DNA of 64,000 nucleotides from a virus, in IMG/VR virus record IMGVR_UViG_3300009149_006183, positions 28,304-92,303 of that record; one strand, written 5' to 3'. This document shows, piece after piece, positions 8,718 to 16,755 of the stretch. The notes beneath the pieces are model-generated. The model did not search any database. It worked only from the letters and a program-made list of their open reading frames with translations, and had not been told where the DNA came from. The translations under genes were made by a program, and so were the position numbers. The stretch's first letter is position 1. Every line of letters starts with the position of its first letter.

Positions 8718-11474
8718 TTATACCTTAATATCTTTAATATTAAATGCTGGTTCTGTCTGATATATCTTTTTTCTTTTTTTTCCGTGAGCGGAAAGATATT
8801 TACAACTATCTTGTATATCAACCACAGTGGCCGAGTCTTTTACCCTGCCAGATGGAGAGGTATAAGGTCTTAGAACTCTTCCCACTCTTTGCAAAGCACG
8901 AGTCTGACTTTTTCCCCCACCGGCAAGGATTAGAGTGTCAAGAGGTTTACAGTCAATTCCTTCATCGAAAATCGAGGTTGCGACAGTCACTCCTGCCCTA
9001 CCTTCTCTCATTTTTTGCAGGTGATCTTTTCTTTGTTTGCTAGAATGTTCGCCATGTAGAAAAACACTACCATCTATCAGTTTTTCAAGAATCTTTCCAT
9101 GACTAACATGCTGACATAAAATTAAAACGAGTCTTCCCTGCTCCTCAAAATTTTTAGCTATTTTAGCTATATATTGATTTCTTTGTAAATTTTCGACAAT
9201 GCCCGTTTTATAATATTCATGATATGAGAATAAATCTTCCTTTGGCATTCCGAGATCAAACGGCAACAGGTAAATATCTGGTCGAATCAAATATTTATTA
9301 GGATGTTCTATTAAATATGATGCTGTAATATTGCAAATTTGCCTACCAAAACAAGCATCAATCAAAATATCATCTCCCTTGTCTCTCCAGGGAGTAGCAC
9401 TTAGCCCCCATCGATAACGGGCGGAAATAGAGTTATCTGCTATTATTTGAGCCGTTTCTGATGCCCAATGCTGACAATTGTGAACCAGCATCCCATTTGC
9501 GAAAAAACAATGAGTTTTTTCTACCGAAATATCATAAACAGTATCTTCATTTATATTCTCAATGCTTTCTATCTCCATATATTTTATACTGCATAAATGA
9601 TGGGATATATTCTTCGACAAGGGGGCGTATTCTTTGAGTGGCTTTTTTTGACAAATATAAGATATAATACCTTCTTGCTTTTTGAATAGTGGTTTTTCCA
9701 TATTTATTAGAGAACCATTCAGAACACAATTTAACCTCTTCAAAAGAAAATCCTTCAGTATGAAGTCTAATTCCTGGGCCATGTGCCGACCCGTCATCTC
9801 CGATCCATAAAGCGAGTCCAATATGTCCGATATTATTAAGCCATTCTGTTGTAATTCTTTTCTTACCGATAGCATATGCGATCTGGCATGCTCTAAAAAG
9901 ATCTGGGAGGCAAGGAGTTCTAAAACAAATAGACATCTTTCCGAACCCTTTATTTTCTGCTTCATAATATTTTGGAAATAAATTTTTAAAAATATTTGCT
10001 TTGTACTTTGCCCATTCCTTTTGACATAATCCATGATTCCAACAAAATCTTGCGTTTTTACTCCTAACAGAAGGAAAAGTAATAAAAGAATCTCCCAAAA
10101 GAGTACCACAAATTGCTTGAAACTCAAACTGTGATAATTTAAAGTCATATAAAATATTTTTCTTGTCATGACCATAAATGTATTTTCTATAAGAAGATCC
10201 CCCTTTGTTCTTAATAAAAAGATCCAAGGAGTTATATCGTAAATTAACTTTTTTTCCACATCCGCATTTACATAAAGGCGCCGAGGCAACCATTTGTTCA
10301 AATTTTTCATTCCATTCTGATCTACTACGTTTTTTGATTTGATGGCCCAATACATATTTTGGATATCTACTAGGGCTTTTTGATCGCACATCGATTTTTG
10401 TTCCACATCCGCATTGACAAAGGACAAAATCTTGTCTTTTGTTTCTAAATTCCCTGCTTGGACCCATCCTCTTTTTGTCTTGATTAAATGATTTTTTGTG
10501 CATTTTATTGACTTCCCAGAACAAAGCCTTATCTTAATTAATTTTTTCTTACCTTTATTTACAAAATGAGTTATTTTGTTCCATACAGCACTAGCTCCAT
10601 TAAAACTAAGTATTTCCTCTCCAATAAATTTATTTAATTCTCTCATTTTTACATGACCAAAATTTTTAACAAAAACAAGAGCGTCTCCTGTTATGCACTC
10701 GTCAGCCATAAAACCTTTTGCCGACTGTATTAACAATAGAATATCGTTTTTTTTCTGCTCTATTACTTTTAATTCTTCTTTTGATACCTTTTCCTTATCT
10801 TCGTCATCGAATCTAATATATTTACCGCCCAATGATCGAACTGCCGTTTGGACAGTCATAACGTTTATATCTTTAATATCAAACTTTCCATTTCCAATTA
10901 TTCCAACCCCCAACGGCGAACCATTATATCTCAAAAATTTACCAAACTCTTGCTGTGTCTGCTGGAGTAAATCTATAGATGGAACATAAAAAACAAATGG
11001 AGATACACCGATCTCTTGGATTATGCCAGCAGCTATAGCAGTCTTGCCAGACCCTGTTGGGCACTTTATTAGCCCTCTTTGCATCTCAACAGACTTTTTT
11101 ATTACTTCAGTTTGGTAATCTCTAAACTCAAAATCTGCCGACATCTCTAATTCTATATTTTTACTTACGGCATCTCTTATATCAAATATCTCTAACTCGA
11201 TACCGTTAGATACTAAAAAGTCTCTGGCTTTATTAAAAAGTCCTGTGGGGAAATGAGTGCCTTTCTTTTTTATAGAACACTTACACGACCTTTCATTGAA
11301 GTGCAAAGTACTTTCTATCCCATCCCAATTTTTATTGCCATATTTTATTTTAAAAATGGCAGTTTCCGGACGATAACCAAGAAGCTTTCTTAGACCTTGA
11401 TATACGTCAGAGGGGAGCCGGTCAGCGATATAAGTTACAGTATTAGAAACGTATAGTTTTACTTTTTCACTCAT
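8718..11474 (-). CDS. Superfamily 2 DNA helicase, UvsW-like, interrupted by an intein
   Basis: The precursor has 918 residues; without the intein (260-666) it is about 511, the size of T4 UvsW. Visible motifs are the Q-like FRDYQTEVI, Walker A CPTGSGKT (Lys 144), the DEAH-type motif rebuilt as FMADE joined to CQHWAS, motif III GLSATPWR, and motifs V/VI with EGIDCKPLD and QRVGRVLRP. UvsW-type helicases unwind branched DNA and R-loops and switch origin use in phage replication and repair. The start overlaps the preceding stop as TAATG. A hydrophobic stretch in the middle of the translation is an out-of-frame reading of the nested endonuclease, not a real membrane segment. Confidence 0.9.
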   Translation of the reverse strand: MSEKVKLYVSNTVTYIADRLPSDVYQGLRKLLGYRPETAIFKIKYGNKNWDGIESTLHFNERSCKCSIKKKGTHFPTGLFNKARDFLVSNGIELEIFDIRDAVSKNIELEMSADFEFRDYQTEVIKKSVEMQRGLIKCPTGSGKTAIAAGIIQEIGVSPFVFYVPSIDLLQQTQQEFGKFLRYNGSPLGVGIIGNGKFDIKDINVMTVQTAVRSLGGKYIRFDDEDKEKVSKEELKVIEQKKNDILLLIQSAKGFMADECITGDALVFVKNFGHVKMRELNKFIGEEILSFNGASAVWNKITHFVNKGKKKLIKIRLCSGKSIKCTKNHLIKTKRGWVQAGNLETKDKILSFVNADVEQKSMCDQKALVDIQNMYWAIKSKNVVDQNGMKNLNKWLPRRLYVNADVEKKLIYDITPWIFLLRTKGDLLIENTFMVMTRKIFYMTLNYHSLSFKQFVVLFWEILLLLFLLLGVKTQDFVGIMDYVKRNGQSTKQIFLKIYFQNIMKQKIKGSERCLFVLELLASQIFLEHARSHMLSVRKELQQNGLIISDILDSLYGSEMTGRHMAQELDFILKDFLLKRLNCVLNGSLINMEKPLFKKQEGIISYICQKKPLKEYAPLSKNISHHLCSIKYMEIESIENINEDTVYDISVEKTHCFFANGMLVHNCQHWASETAQIIADNSISARYRWGLSATPWRDKGDDILIDACFGRQICNITASYLIEHPNKYLIRPDIYLLPFDLGMPKEDLFSYHEYYKTGIVENLQRNQYIAKIAKNFEEQGRLVLILCQHVSHGKILEKLIDGSVFLHGEHSSKQRKDHLQKMREGRAGVTVATSIFDEGIDCKPLDTLILAGGGKSQTRALQRVGRVLRPYTSPSGRVKDSATVVDIQDSCKYLSAHGKKRKKIYQTEPAFNIKDIKV
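9477..10697 (-). mobile_element. Intein in the DEAH box of the UvsW-like helicase, hosting an out-of-frame endonuclease gene
   Basis: The element covers residues 260-666 (407 residues). It starts with Cys after MADE and ends MLVHN followed by Cys. The N-block begins CITGDALVFV and includes block B KCTKNHLIKT plus a following RGWVQAGNLETKDKIL. The C-block reads YDISVEKTHCFFANGMLVHN. Both blocks are convincing and in frame with the helicase. The roughly 280 residues between them, read in the helicase frame, look like nonsense (Leu/Phe/Ile runs). The -1 frame of the same DNA instead codes a clear LAGLIDADG endonuclease (9559-10503). The helicase frame nevertheless contains no stop across this stretch. 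Confidence 0.9.
9559..10503 (-). CDS. LAGLIDADG homing endonuclease nested out of frame in the helicase intein
   Basis: This frame is -1 relative to the helicase-intein frame. From the ATG at 10503 it codes about 314 residues; a TTG at 10524 is the alternative. It starts with two Cys-rich modules of the CxCGCG...GH type (LCQCGCGTKI and LCKCGCGKKV), seen at the N-terminus of some phage homing endonucleases. Two LAGLIDADG-like helices follow (FQAICGTLLGDSF and LALWIGDDGSAHG), then the helix-strand HTEGFSFEEVKLCSEWFSNK and a closing RPLVEEYIPSFMQYKI. Its recognisable part starts near 10419, just where the intein N-block ends, and its stop at 9559 overlaps the start of the C-block. No strong Shine-Dalgarno is seen. 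A slippery A-AAA-AAT in the helicase frame at 10491-10497 offers a possible frameshift entry. Confidence 0.83.
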   Translation of the reverse strand: MHKKSFNQDKKRMGPSREFRNKRQDFVLCQCGCGTKIDVRSKSPSRYPKYVLGHQIKKRSRSEWNEKFEQMVASAPLCKCGCGKKVNLRYNSLDLFIKNKGGSSYRKYIYGHDKKNILYDFKLSQFEFQAICGTLLGDSFITFPSVRSKNARFCWNHGLCQKEWAKYKANIFKNLFPKYYEAENKGFGKMSICFRTPCLPDLFRACQIAYAIGKKRITTEWLNNIGHIGLALWIGDDGSAHGPGIRLHTEGFSFEEVKLCSEWFSNKYGKTTIQKARRYYILYLSKKATQRIRPLVEEYIPSFMQYKIYGDRKH

Positions 11475-11686
11475 TAGATACTATTTCGAGGGGGTTTTTT
11501 CATCTTTTTCTTTGTTTGTTGAGGAGTTTTCCATTTTTTTATAACATCTTTTGTGCTATCGGGGACAATAGAAGGATCATATAACGAGAAATCCTGCCCC
11601 TTATTATCTCTTTTTTTAAAATTGGGTTGATCGTCAACAGAGGGACCGGTGTCATTAAGATATGTCGCTGTTTTTATTACTTTCAT
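11474..11686 (-). CDS. Small basic hypothetical protein
   Basis: This 70-residue protein is rich in Lys, Pro and Asp, with a basic C-terminus (KKMKKPPRNSI). It has no recognised domain and looks largely disordered. Its stop overlaps the helicase ATG by one base (TAATG), so translation of the helicase is probably coupled to it. Its own start overlaps the upstream small gene by 32 bases. The tight coupling supports a real gene; the function is unknown. Confidence 0.5.
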   Translation of the reverse strand: MKVIKTATYLNDTGPSVDDQPNFKKRDNKGQDFSLYDPSIVPDSTKDVIKKWKTPQQTKKKMKKPPRNSI

Positions 11687-11870
11687 TGTCTTCTGTCCAA
11701 TTACTTACCCGTTGCAGCATATATCCTAACTTTTGATATATCCCTAACATTTTATTTCTGGCAAAATGGGTGGAAGAATTATCTAATAAATTAATCGCAC
11801 CTTGAGTTTTTGCCATTGAATCTTTCAACTGTTTAACCATAAAATCTTTTTCATTTTCATATTTTTTCAT
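11655..11870 (-). CDS. Small helical hypothetical protein
   Basis: The 71-residue protein looks alpha-helical, with alternating charged and hydrophobic residues (KDFMVKQLKDSMAKTQGAIN). No family is recognised. Internal Met codons leave the exact start uncertain (ATG at 11870 or at 11840). It belongs to the same tightly overlapping minus-strand run as the UvsW-like helicase. Confidence 0.5.
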   Translation of the reverse strand: MKKYENEKDFMVKQLKDSMAKTQGAINLLDNSSTHFARNKMLGIYQKLGYMLQRVSNWTEDNESNKNSDIS

Positions 11871-11899
11871 ATTTTTTCAGCTTTCCAGGCTCCGATTGG

Positions 11900-12901
11900 C
11901 TACCATATTCTATCTGAGCCCAAATTCTCTTCTATTAATTTAACATCTCCTGGCTGCACTTCTCCGGAAATAGTCCGCAACAGAGCCTCATAAGTCAGTC
12001 CCGCCCTTCCAGCCGCTTTTCTTGCTTTATCAATTTTGTCTTGCACTTCTTTATAATATGGAGCCATTTCTTTATAAGTTGACCAATCAGACCCTCTAAC
12101 AGGATCTAATAGTTTTTCTATTATCCCTAGAAACCACCAGGATGCCCCAGGACCGTTCATCTGTGCGGTTTTAAGAGTAGTAGACAAAACTTTCCACTCC
12201 TCGTCTAAATCCAATCCAGAGAATACCTTCAGCATAATAATAAAGTCTGATGCATCACTATCATTATCGAACGACAGTTTAGCTACACCGCTAATTTTAT
12301 CTATAATCTCTGTACCATCTATATATGAAATAACATCTTTCGCATTTAAACCGTGAAGCTTAAGTGCAGCACATAGTAAAGCCGATTGCTTAATAACCTC
12401 ATTCGAGATATCCGTATTTAATATCACAAAATCTTCTTTTTCATTCTCGGAATAACAGGAAACGTCTACCCAAGCAGTAGGCGTTAATATAACAGGGCAG
12501 TTTTTAACCTCAACCTCGAAAGCCGGACAAAGGATATCTTTCATAATAATCCAAGTAAGGGTCTGCTGGTATAGCCGCTGCACGACATTCTCATTCTCCT
12601 GGAATGAAGAAATTTTACGCAAATAATTAAAAATAGCATTTAATAAATTTAATCTATAAATCTCATTACAAAAAACGTCTTTAGAATAAATATTTTCAAA
12701 ATTTGTAATATATAAACTAATCATACGATACATCGCTAAAGATAAATTACTAGGATTTCCAATAAATAATTTACCATTGATAAAACCTATTTTATCTTCT
12801 TTATCAAATTTAATTTCTATATCTATAAATTCTACATTATGATATTTACAAATAGAGCGCAGAATAGATTCTACTATTTTATAATTACTAATGTTATACA
12901 T
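11900..12901 (-). CDS. Uncharacterised protein
   Basis: The 333-residue protein is not recognised. It is mostly helical by composition, with a C-terminal segment rich in Ala, Arg and Lys (KARKAAGRAGLTYEALLR) and a GPGASWWFLGIIEKLLD stretch. No ATP-binding or metal motif is visible. It starts one base before the upstream zinc-ribbon gene ends, suggesting coupled translation. The position in the replication-side block gives no firm hint of role. Confidence 0.6.
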   Translation of the reverse strand: MYNISNYKIVESILRSICKYHNVEFIDIEIKFDKEDKIGFINGKLFIGNPSNLSLAMYRMISLYITNFENIYSKDVFCNEIYRLNLLNAIFNYLRKISSFQENENVVQRLYQQTLTWIIMKDILCPAFEVEVKNCPVILTPTAWVDVSCYSENEKEDFVILNTDISNEVIKQSALLCAALKLHGLNAKDVISYIDGTEIIDKISGVAKLSFDNDSDASDFIIMLKVFSGLDLDEEWKVLSTTLKTAQMNGPGASWWFLGIIEKLLDPVRGSDWSTYKEMAPYYKEVQDKIDKARKAAGRAGLTYEALLRTISGEVQPGDVKLIEENLGSDRIW

Positions 12902-13389
12902 TAAACACCGTTTTTCCGATTGTTGAATTCTTTAACGCCATCCTGTTTATATTGCTCTACCGACGAGGAAGAAAATCCTAATTTAATTAAAAAATCCTCC
13001 CAATATTCACAACTATTTAACTCGTCTATCATCTCACCAAACTCACTATCCGATATTTTTGAGGCCACCGAGGTTTTCCTGTCTATCTTTTTCTTAGAAA
13101 TAACTCCTTCATCTATTTCCTCATCTATTCCTTCATCTATTCCTATTCCTTCTGTATATTCCTGGACCATGTCGCTAACAAAATCTTCAATTGTCATAAA
13201 GTCTAATTCTACTATAATCTTATGTTCGCAAGGACATAAAAAATCAAAGAAAAATACAGTTTTCTCTTTATATTTAGAGCTAACTCTAATTCCTATTCCC
13301 AAAATCCCGTTTTCATCCATAGTCTTTTGACATTGTGGACATCGATATTTATGCAAATCTTTTTTAAGCCACGTTGGAAGATCTATCAT
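12901..13389 (-). CDS. Zinc-ribbon-like hypothetical protein
   Basis: The 162-residue protein begins with two CxxC-type pairs: CPQCQ near residue 17 and CPCEH near residue 52. Together they look like a small zinc ribbon with a beta hairpin between them. A short acidic, Gly/Ile/Asp/Glu repeat (GIDEGIDEEIDEG) follows, then a helical C-terminus. Such proteins often bind nucleic acid or act as adaptors, but no specific family is recognised. It overlaps the next gene by one base. Confidence 0.58.
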   Translation of the reverse strand: MIDLPTWLKKDLHKYRCPQCQKTMDENGILGIGIRVSSKYKEKTVFFFDFLCPCEHKIIVELDFMTIEDFVSDMVQEYTEGIGIDEGIDEEIDEGVISKKKIDRKTSVASKISDSEFGEMIDELNSCEYWEDFLIKLGFSSSSVEQYKQDGVKEFNNRKNGV

Positions 13390-13439
13390 ATTTATAATCC
13401 TATTAAAAATTGAAAAACTGAATCTCTACTCAACACCAT

Positions 13440-14660
13440 TTACCTCTTCTCATCTAAATGTAGATTATAAGACCAGGTTATCCCTCTCTTATCGTGTATG
13501 CCAAATATTTTCTGTTCCGCTCTTGAACTCCTTTGTAAGTTTTTAAGTGAATAGATGTCCGAACCAACGAATGAACCATTAAACAAAAGTTTTCCGTGAT
13601 TTGTTGTTATCTCTGCTGCATTATGAAAGTGAGCAGCGAGAGTATAGTCTGGAATTTCCCCCAAAACTCCAATCATTTGCTGCTCATAAGTTTGAAGACC
13701 TTTTAGCGGAGTTCCGCCCCCGCGAACGTCCTCTCCATGAATTAATAAAAATTTATGATGTCTAATTTCCTCTAACATCCACCAGGTCTTAGGTACTACA
13801 AATTTTACTCTAGGATTATTAGAAAATCTAGACTCTAAGAATTTATAACATAAGAAATCCCAATTAACATATTCTTTTTCAAATCCTTTAGGAGCGCATC
13901 TTCCGTGATTCCCTGCAACACCATAAAATTTTATGTCATCAAAAATATCTAGCCAATAATAAATCATATCAGATATGGCATCATAACCCGCAATCATTTG
14001 GTCATAAATTGGCATGTTAATATATGTTGGGCTCCAATTCCCGACATTATTCATCCCAGCCACTATGTCACCAAGACAGAATATATGAAGGGTTGGAATC
14101 TTATATAAATGTGAATGCAGTTCAACTATATCTTCTGTTCCTCTTTTTAAAGTTTCGATACGCTTATAAAAGATATCTTGGTTATATTCGCTTATACCGC
14201 CAGTTTCTTCTAAAGAATGTTCATGACCAATATGGGTATCAGAGAATAAAAGCCCGACATCCTCATTTGAATGCTCATATTTTGTTATACTTCTAACTTT
14301 TGTTGCTTTACTTTTTATCTCTTTAGTTGGTAAACGTTCGATAGCCGAAACTATTCTGTCTGCTATTAAATCTGTTTTATACATGTCAGCTTTGAGTCGT
14401 CTATCGTTTAAATTCGACAGATGTTGTCCATAGCCCCTTTTTAAATCCTCTTTCATGCGGTGAGTATTTTTGTCGTAGAATTGAGTCTCTGTCCAGTTTG
14501 TAGCTCTATATTTTTTTTCACAGGAAGCAACACTTCTTTTTAGGTCTAAAGCTATTAGCCTATATGGAATATTTTCCAATCTTAATGCATATAATATTTC
14601 CATTTCTTTTTCCGTCCAAGCTTTTGTATTAAAATTACTATTGCTTGTTTTTTTATTCAT
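13440..14660 (-). CDS. Calcineurin-like metallophosphoesterase with N-terminal SANT/HTH-like helices
   Basis: The 406-residue protein has the metallophosphoesterase motif series in order: DTHIGH (141-146), GD (197-198), GNHGR (250-254), a late LIHGE (His 308) and AHFH (342-345). These residues coordinate the two metal ions. The N-terminal ~60 residues (WTEKEMEILYALRLEN, then KRSVASCEKKY) look like a Myb/SANT or homeodomain-like DNA-binding unit, which suggests a nucleic-acid substrate. Phage proteins of this type include nucleases and phosphatases; I cannot tell which this is. It overlaps the next glycosyltransferase by 8 bases. Confidence 0.82.
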   Translation of the reverse strand: MNKKTSNSNFNTKAWTEKEMEILYALRLENIPYRLIALDLKRSVASCEKKYRATNWTETQFYDKNTHRMKEDLKRGYGQHLSNLNDRRLKADMYKTDLIADRIVSAIERLPTKEIKSKATKVRSITKYEHSNEDVGLLFSDTHIGHEHSLEETGGISEYNQDIFYKRIETLKRGTEDIVELHSHLYKIPTLHIFCLGDIVAGMNNVGNWSPTYINMPIYDQMIAGYDAISDMIYYWLDIFDDIKFYGVAGNHGRCAPKGFEKEYVNWDFLCYKFLESRFSNNPRVKFVVPKTWWMLEEIRHHKFLLIHGEDVRGGGTPLKGLQTYEQQMIGVLGEIPDYTLAAHFHNAAEITTNHGKLLFNGSFVGSDIYSLKNLQRSSRAEQKIFGIHDKRGITWSYNLHLDEKR

Positions 14661-15777
14661 GATATTTATCCTTTTTTATTAAATCGTAATATCTACTTAC
14701 TATGTTATCAAAACAGAAGTCACTCTGTGCTTGTTTCTGCCCTTCTAAAATAAGTTTATTTCTATACTCACTATTCTCTAAAATTTTAATCAATGCCTCT
14801 GAGAAAGTGTTAAATATCTCTTTGTCATAAGTAAAATTGTTATCTATATCTAAATTTTTATTAGCGATAATAATACCGCCGGACAATTCTGAGGAATTTC
14901 CAACAGGTAACGAAACCCAAGGAGTTTGTGACGCCATAGATTCAATCAGAACTAATGGAGCCACTTCTTTCTGAGAGGGAAAGGCAAAAACATCTGCGGC
15001 TAAGAACGCAGAAACAACATCTTCTCTGTCTATATCTGTTAATAATTTAAAATCTATATTTTCGTTTTTAGCGATATTTATAAATCTATCTTTTAAAATT
15101 TTAGAAAAGGGAACATCCGTTTTTGCGCTTATAAAAATAGCGATAGAATTTTTAACTTTATTTTGTACCCTTTTAATAATTTGTGGTAAAAATTCCTGTC
15201 CCTTACCTGGAAAGAAATTAGAAACACACAGAATTATCTTTGCATTCTTGTCTACGTTATATTTACTTCTAAAATCAACTTTACAATTTCGGAATTCTGA
15301 AAAATCAACACCGTTTGGAATTACAGAGACAGGTATCTTGTAATGTTTGCACATTAAATAGTCTATGTATTTTTGAGAATGAACAACAACATTTATATCA
15401 TTTTTGTTTTGAATTAACTTTTGTAAGAGTCTACCGTCCTGTCTCATTGCATTCATACCAACTAAAGCTATTGTTTTTCCACATTTTATATTTTTAATAT
15501 TATTTAAAAAATATGACCAATGAAAAAACATATCGCTATAAATTAGAACATGGTCAGGTTTTTCTTGTATTAATTCTTTTAAAAATTTTTGAGGAGATGG
15601 ACTTAAATTTTTATATAAAACATTATTATATCTGATTGCGGGACCAACATGAGATTTGCTTATAATTGAACAATCACAATTAAATTGTTGGTACAAAGAT
15701 TCAGCAATTTGTTGAACAACTTTCTCACATCCCCCACAATGAGGCCATGAATGATTTACTAATATAAAAATTTTCAT
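14653..15777 (-). CDS. Glycosyltransferase, GT4/GT-B type
   Basis: This 374-residue GT-B fold enzyme starts with the strand MKIFILVNHSWPHCGGCEKV, including the Gly-rich loop. The second domain holds the typical IPNGVDFSEF, the strand VSNFFPGKGQEF, and FPSQKEVAPLVLIESMAS with the two conserved Glu of GT4 enzymes. These enzymes move a sugar from an activated donor to an acceptor. In phages they can decorate DNA bases, tail proteins or host surface glycans. The acceptor cannot be read from sequence. It lies next to a GT2 enzyme, and a second GT4 enzyme sits inside the tail module. Confidence 0.88.
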   Translation of the reverse strand: MKIFILVNHSWPHCGGCEKVVQQIAESLYQQFNCDCSIISKSHVGPAIRYNNVLYKNLSPSPQKFLKELIQEKPDHVLIYSDMFFHWSYFLNNIKNIKCGKTIALVGMNAMRQDGRLLQKLIQNKNDINVVVHSQKYIDYLMCKHYKIPVSVIPNGVDFSEFRNCKVDFRSKYNVDKNAKIILCVSNFFPGKGQEFLPQIIKRVQNKVKNSIAIFISAKTDVPFSKILKDRFINIAKNENIDFKLLTDIDREDVVSAFLAADVFAFPSQKEVAPLVLIESMASQTPWVSLPVGNSSELSGGIIIANKNLDIDNNFTYDKEIFNTFSEALIKILENSEYRNKLILEGQKQAQSDFCFDNIVSRYYDLIKKDKYHE

Positions 15778-15786
15778 TATCAGTTA

Positions 15787-16590
15787 TTATTTAAACTCTG
15801 GTAAATATTTTTGCTTTAATATAGGTATGTCTTTTTTATTCCACTTGGTTTTAAATTTACTCCAACTACTTTGAAGAATGGCTTGCTTTTCCGTAATTCC
15901 GATATTCCCTAAGGTTTGATGAGCCATATGAATTATTTTTGCTTTAAAATTCCACCCGATTTTAAATCCGGCTTTATGAGCTCTAAAATTAAAGTCAGGA
16001 TCTTCGAAATAAGCTGGATTAAAAATTACATCAAACATACCTATTTCATCAACAACTTTTTGTTTAATTAACATTCCTCCACAACCAACATAACTAAAAT
16101 CTTGATTTAATTTATCGTTTTTTCTACAAGGCATAAATACGTCATTAAGTTTCCAAGCCTCTACACCAACTAAATCATAACCAGAATTTAAAACAGATAA
16201 ATGATGGTCTAACCAGCCTGGACAAACATACTGGTCATTATCTAAAAACATTATATGATTTGGTTTCCTATTCTCATCTTTAGAAGTATTATATCCTAAA
16301 TTTCTTCCTCCAATAACACCTAAATTCTCAGGGCATAAAACTAAAATTGAATTAAATTTATTTGTTTTATAAACATTGTCAAGAAGAAATTCTACTGTTC
16401 CATCTGTTGAACCGTTATCAATCCATACCAGACGAATGGATGTTTTTGGAAGATTTTCTGAGAAATGTTCTAAGAAGTTTTTAGAGACTTGAAGATGATT
16501 ATTAGATAAAACAATTATATCGACATTAATTTCTTTATGGTCTAAATCATTAAAGAATACTTTTGTTTTTGAAAATTTTTCTGTGTACAT
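15787..16590 (-). CDS. Glycosyltransferase, GT2/GT-A type
   Basis: The 267-residue GT-A enzyme has the opening strand VDIIVLSNNHLQVS, then WIDNGSTDGT (nucleotide-sugar binding), GVIGGRNLGYN, and a metal-binding FLDNDQYVCPGWL. The C-terminal portion, with MFDVIFNPAYFEDPDFNFRA, matches the acceptor side of GT2 enzymes. It is the first gene after the terminator at 16611-16633 and is probably transcribed with the next GT4 gene. The sequence before the ATG shows no clear Shine-Dalgarno. The target sugar or protein is unknown. Confidence 0.87.
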   Translation of the reverse strand: MYTEKFSKTKVFFNDLDHKEINVDIIVLSNNHLQVSKNFLEHFSENLPKTSIRLVWIDNGSTDGTVEFLLDNVYKTNKFNSILVLCPENLGVIGGRNLGYNTSKDENRKPNHIMFLDNDQYVCPGWLDHHLSVLNSGYDLVGVEAWKLNDVFMPCRKNDKLNQDFSYVGCGGMLIKQKVVDEIGMFDVIFNPAYFEDPDFNFRAHKAGFKIGWNFKAKIIHMAHQTLGNIGITEKQAILQSSWSKFKTKWNKKDIPILKQKYLPEFK

Positions 16591-16610
16591 AAGCTCGCTT
16601 CGCTCGCAAA

Positions 16611-16633
16611 AACCGTTCTTTTCAAGAACGGTT
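16611..16633 (-). terminator. Rho-independent terminator after the giant tail gene
   Basis: A perfect 10-bp stem (AACCGTTCTT with AAGAACGGTT) encloses a 3-base loop. On the minus strand it is followed by five T residues. It lies between the stop of the 2,492-residue tail protein (16756) and the GT2 start (16590). It therefore probably ends the long structural transcript and separates it from the glycosyltransferase and replication genes. The rest of 16634-16755 is AT-rich with no gene seen; it could hold a promoter, but I do not identify one. Confidence 0.75.
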
Positions 16634-16755
16634 AGTAGTTTTATTTTTAATTATCTTGTAACTTCTATAAATATATTTTTTAGTACTCTCAAGTACATAA
16701 GGATACAAAAATAAAATACACTTCTTCAAACAAAATTAGAAGTTTTGAAAATTTA

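Noticed and set aside
9600-10400. A membrane helix in the UvsW-like helicase (Leu/Phe/Ile run)
   Set aside because: The hydrophobic run is the helicase-frame reading of the nested endonuclease gene and lies inside the intein, so it is removed by splicing and is not a real membrane segment of the helicase.
12920-13330. Plus-strand Ser/Ile-rich ORF
   Set aside because: It is antisense to the zinc-ribbon gene and its acidic repeat; there is no sign of an independent gene.
16588-16605. GC-rich direct repeat (GCTCGC twice) before the GT2 start as an operator
   Set aside because: It is a short direct repeat without dyad symmetry or an identifiable promoter; no regulator can be inferred.
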